Source: Bacteroidales bacterium
Lineage (GTDB): Bacteria; Bacteroidota; Bacteroidia; Bacteroidales; BM520
DNA: 9,838 nt
Assembly: GCA_023230285.1 (NCBI GenBank)
Contig: JALNXP010000073.1
Coordinates: 1 to 9,838, forward strand
Direction: 5' to 3'
Shown here: one piece after another, positions 7,993-9,838 of the stretch
Numbering within the stretch: position 1 is the stretch's first letter
Layout: every line of letters begins with the position of its first letter
The notes under the pieces: generated by a model
Databases searched by the model: none
What the model was told of the DNA's origin: nothing
The model's input: the letters and a program-made list of their open reading frames with translations, nothing else
Program-made: the position numbers and the translations under genes

Positions 7993-9339
7993 TTAATTTT
8001 GTTCGATATAAGGGATACCTTGATAATATTGCACCACCTTATTTTTGATTTTATATTGAAAAAATGCGTTGAGACGTTCGGCAGCTGCGGAAAGCATTGT
8101 GTTGGTGCTTGTCTGTAGTTCGATAGCCGAAATCAATCCCTGCTCATATCTTTTTAGATTTAATCCGTATGCAATGTTTTGAGCATCATACCTTTTATCA
8201 GCTTGAGCAAAAGATTTCATGGCATTATTCATGTCCTGTACAGCCAATTCAATATCCACCTCTACAGCTTTTACCTTATCGTCATATTCATATTCTGCTA
8301 TTCGCAGTTGCTGTTTGTTTTTTCTGATGGTCGACTGTTGACTCAGCTGACTGAAAATAGGGATTCTGAGGGAAAGGGATACATATTCACCTTGTAAATC
8401 TTTCATTTGTTGCCAAAATGGGTCCCTGGCAGATTCAGCACCGAATGCCTGTATATAACCTGTTGAATATCCCGCATTAGCATTCAACGAAGGTAGCAGT
8501 CCCCATTTGGCGGTTTTGTAGTTATATTCCGCTGTCAAAATATCATTTTTTGCCGATAAAATAGAAGGCAAAGAGTTCTTGGCAGTTTCTACAAATTTGT
8601 CAACATCGGCAATAGTAATAATAGCATCTAATTGAATTGGAATATTATTGTCTATAACTAAAGTTTTACTGATAGGATAATACATAACCTGTTTTAGAAC
8701 AGCTAATGCGTTGTCGTTTTTGTTCTGCATATTGATAAGGTTATATTCCTGTTCAGCAACACTTGCTTCAGTTTCAGCAACATCGGCATAACTTTTCAAA
8801 CCTTGTTCCTGTTGTTTCTTAGTCATCTTATAATTGCGTTGTGCTTCATTAAGCTGCGCTTCTGCCAATTTGCTCATTTCGGAGTAATACAGCAGATTAT
8901 AGTAGGCTTGAATAACTTCTAAGCAGATTTCGTCTTCCACTTGCTGCGTTGTAATTACGCCTAAGGCTTTCGCATTTTTTGCTATCTTATAATTATTGAC
9001 GGTGCTGAAGCCATCAAATATATTATAAGATGCCGAGAGGGAATAGCTGTTGCTGAAATTCGTGTAGTTTGCGTAGGTGTTCGTCTCAGGGTCAATAGAA
9101 CGTCCGAAACTCGAAGAAGTGCCGACACTGCCATAAACAGAAGGTAAAAACTGCATTATTGCACTAAGATAATCTTCTTTCAAAATGCAGTTTTCAGCAG
9201 CTTGTTTCTTGGCTTTGGGAGCGTTTTCTACTGCGTATTTCATGCAGCTACTCAGTGTCATTACTTCTTGTGAGTTTAAAACTGCCGGCATGATTATAAA
9301 AAATGCCGCAACAATTATATGGTATTTAATGCTTCTCAT
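7993..9339 (-). CDS. TolC-family outer membrane efflux channel
   Basis: Starting at ATG 9339 the product is 448 aa: MRSIKYHIIVAAFFIIMPAV is a clear signal peptide, with cleavage likely near LNSQ (residues 21-24). The body holds two outer-efflux-protein repeats, rich in long alpha helices with Ala and Gln. Beta-barrel strands carry FGRSIDPETNTYANYTNF and YNIFDGFSTVNNYKIAK in the first half, and LLPSLNANAGYSTGY in the second; these phrases are typical of Bacteroidota TolC homologues. It would form the outer-membrane trimer of the exporter. Other in-frame starts are ATG 9348 and TTG 9360. The predicted sigma-54 start site near 9364 leaves only about 4 nt of leader for the TTG, so I reject it; 9348 remains possible. 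It is the first gene of the operon. Confidence 0.95.
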   Translation of the reverse strand: MRSIKYHIIVAAFFIIMPAVLNSQEVMTLSSCMKYAVENAPKAKKQAAENCILKEDYLSAIMQFLPSVYGSVGTSSSFGRSIDPETNTYANYTNFSNSYSLSASYNIFDGFSTVNNYKIAKNAKALGVITTQQVEDEICLEVIQAYYNLLYYSEMSKLAEAQLNEAQRNYKMTKKQQEQGLKSYADVAETEASVAEQEYNLINMQNKNDNALAVLKQVMYYPISKTLVIDNNIPIQLDAIITIADVDKFVETAKNSLPSILSAKNDILTAEYNYKTAKWGLLPSLNANAGYSTGYIQAFGAESARDPFWQQMKDLQGEYVSLSLRIPIFSQLSQQSTIRKNKQQLRIAEYEYDDKVKAVEVDIELAVQDMNNAMKSFAQADKRYDAQNIAYGLNLKRYEQGLISAIELQTSTNTMLSAAAERLNAFFQYKIKNKVVQYYQGIPYIEQN

Positions 9340-9374
9340 ATTATACATTTGATAATTCAACGAGAATGCTATTA

Positions 9375-9390
9375 TGCCAAAAGCGTGCCA
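9375..9390 (-). promoter_or_regulatory. Predicted sigma-54 (-24/-12) promoter of the export operon
   Basis: Minus-strand sequence TGGCACGCTTTTGGCA matches the sigma-54 consensus TGGCACG-N4-TTGCW with one mismatch (TGGCA for TTGCA). The invariant GG and GC dinucleotides are 12 nt apart, as required. The -12 element lies at about 9376, so transcription should begin near 9364, 16-25 nt upstream of the tolC-like ATG codons. Sigma-54 promoters need an AAA+ enhancer-binding activator; a long inverted repeat about 100 bp upstream (9443-9484) is a suitable site. The match is by eye; no scan was run. Confidence 0.72.
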
Positions 9391-9442
9391 CTCAAATTAA
9401 CACGCTTATAATCAATGTATTATGTTTTTAGCAAAATTAACA

Positions 9443-9484
9443 GATGTCAAAAAATTAGACACCAAAGTCTAAATTTTTGACATC
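9443..9484. promoter_or_regulatory. Long near-perfect inverted repeat, candidate enhancer-binding (UAS) site
   Basis: Arms of 18 nt (9443-9460 GATGTCAAAAAATTAGAC; 9467-9484, the complement) flank a 6-nt spacer ACCAAA; 17 of 18 positions pair. Nested half sites are TGTCA/TGACA and TTAGAC/GTCTAA. The centre (about 9463) is about 100 bp upstream of the predicted sigma-54 start site, the usual distance for an NtrC-family activator. It has no GC-rich core, so it is a poor terminator and a better protein-binding site. An alternative is a repressor operator. Confidence 0.65.
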
Positions 9485-9506
9485 TTGAAAAGAATGTCAA
9501 TAATTG

Positions 9507-9555
9507 ATTACCACCCCACCCCGCCGCTGACACTCCTCCAAAGGATGGGAGTTTT
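9507..9555. repeat. Possible degraded interspersed palindromic element
   Basis: A C-rich stretch (ACCACCCCACCCCGCCGCTG) leads into a small hairpin at 9532-9552: stem ACTCC-TCC, loop AAA, GGA-(TG)-GGAGT with a two-base bulge. Base composition is unlike the AT-rich intergenic DNA on either side. I recall similar 'ACCACCCC...CTCC...GGAG' interspersed elements in many bacterial intergenic regions, but I cannot verify this here, and only one copy is visible in the window. Confidence 0.35.
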
Positions 9556-9566
9556 ACACATACACA

Positions 9567-9597
9567 AAAGCGGGGCGTATTTCATACGCCCCGCTTT
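9567..9597 (-). terminator. Rho-independent terminator of the T9SS protein gene
   Basis: A perfect 14-bp stem (AAAGCGGGGCGTAT and its complement) with a 3-nt loop, 28 nt after the T9SS gene stop. On the minus strand the GC-rich stem is followed by TTTTGTG. It separates the secreted-protein gene from the export operon, so the operon depends on its own promoter. Confidence 0.85.
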
Positions 9598-9625
9598 AAT
9601 AAATGTTAAACAATATTTCGCACGT

Positions 9626-9838
9626 TTATCTCTTCACAACCTTCTTGATGACTTTGTTGCCATCAACGGTCGTAATCGTCAACATATAAACACCGCTCGC
9701 ATAACGACTGAGGTCTATCGTTGTTGTCTGCTGTAGAGACGATGTACACATCGTCTCTACCAATGCGCCTACCGAATTATGTACGGATATCGATTTGATA
9801 TTTGCATTTGCTGTGACATTTACCTCGCCGCTTGTCGG
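9626..9838 (-). CDS. C-terminal end of a T9SS-secreted protein (type A sorting domain)
   Basis: The frame enters from the right edge and ends at TAA 9626-9628, giving the last 70 residues. The tail reads SISVHNSVGALV, then TTIDLSRYASGVYMLTI, then NKVIKKVVKR at the end. This is the beta-strand pattern of type A T9SS C-terminal domains, which direct export through the type IX secretion system and are removed at the cell surface. The segment VETMCTSSLQ between the first two strands is encoded by the palindromic repeat at 9733-9760 and lies in a surface loop position. The passenger domain is outside the window, so its enzymatic or adhesive role is unknown. Confidence 0.88.
   Translation of the reverse strand, partial: PTSGEVNVTANANIKSISVHNSVGALVETMCTSSLQQTTTIDLSRYASGVYMLTITTVDGNKVIKKVVKR
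9733..9760. repeat. Dispersed palindromic repeat, copy 2 (inside a coding sequence)
   Basis: A 28-nt palindrome with perfect 13-nt arms (GTAGAGACGATGT and its complement) and a 2-nt centre. It is homologous to copy 1 at 2232-2255. It lies inside the T9SS sorting domain in frame and encodes VETMCTSSLQ; copy 1 would encode ETMCTSSLQQ in the same frame. The shared TAGAGACG edge suggests a non-autonomous mobile repeat. No transposase or flanking direct repeat is visible here. Confidence 0.85.

Noticed and set aside
9349..9360. TTG start at 9360 for the TolC-family protein.
   Set aside because: It adds residues before a signal peptide that is already complete from MRSIKY, and would leave almost no leader after the predicted start site near 9364.
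9432..9466. Alternative Bacteroidota housekeeping promoter: -7 TAATTTTG (minus strand, 9432-9439) with TTTG at 9463-9466.
   Set aside because: The 23-nt spacer is longer than the usual 19-21 nt, and the TTTG lies in the loop of the inverted repeat. The sigma-54 site is better placed and better matched. It remains the main alternative.

Overview
The window comes from a Bacteroidota genome, most likely a Bacteroidales-type organism outside the genus Bacteroides. The support is the codon use, the lack of Shine-Dalgarno sequences, a type IX secretion (T9SS) sorting domain at the right edge, a Bacteroidota-style TolC protein, and FtsX-type permeases with 'RRVMGAS' and 'VRKINGA' motifs. Every gene I can support lies on the minus strand, so transcription runs right to left.

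Right edge (about 9626-9838): the C-terminal end of a T9SS-secreted protein, followed by a strong hairpin terminator (9567-9597). Its coding sequence carries a 28-nt palindromic repeat in frame. A second copy of that repeat lies at 2232-2255. The 9340-9625 intergenic region holds a possible degraded interspersed element, a long near-perfect inverted repeat (9443-9484), and a well-spaced sigma-54 (-24/-12) promoter (9375-9390) just upstream of the efflux operon.

Main operon (9339 down to 1 and beyond): outer-membrane TolC-family channel; a lipoprotein with an HExxH zinc-peptidase-like motif; HlyD/MacA-type periplasmic adaptor; MacB/LolD-type ATPase; FtsX/MacB-type permease 1; and FtsX/MacB-type permease 2, which is cut by the left window edge. 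Gaps between genes are 7 to 60 nt, so they are probably one transcript. Together they make a tripartite envelope-spanning ABC export system: ATPase plus permeases in the inner membrane, adaptor in the periplasm, TolC in the outer membrane. The unusual parts are the putative metallopeptidase lipoprotein between channel and adaptor, and the probable sigma-54 plus enhancer control. The latter implies an NtrC-type response regulator that is not encoded in this window.

The most notable signals are the promoter/enhancer architecture, the peptidase-like cargo gene, and the dispersed palindrome, which sits inside one gene and supplies the stop codon of another. I saw no tRNA, rRNA, CRISPR array, transposase or plus-strand gene.
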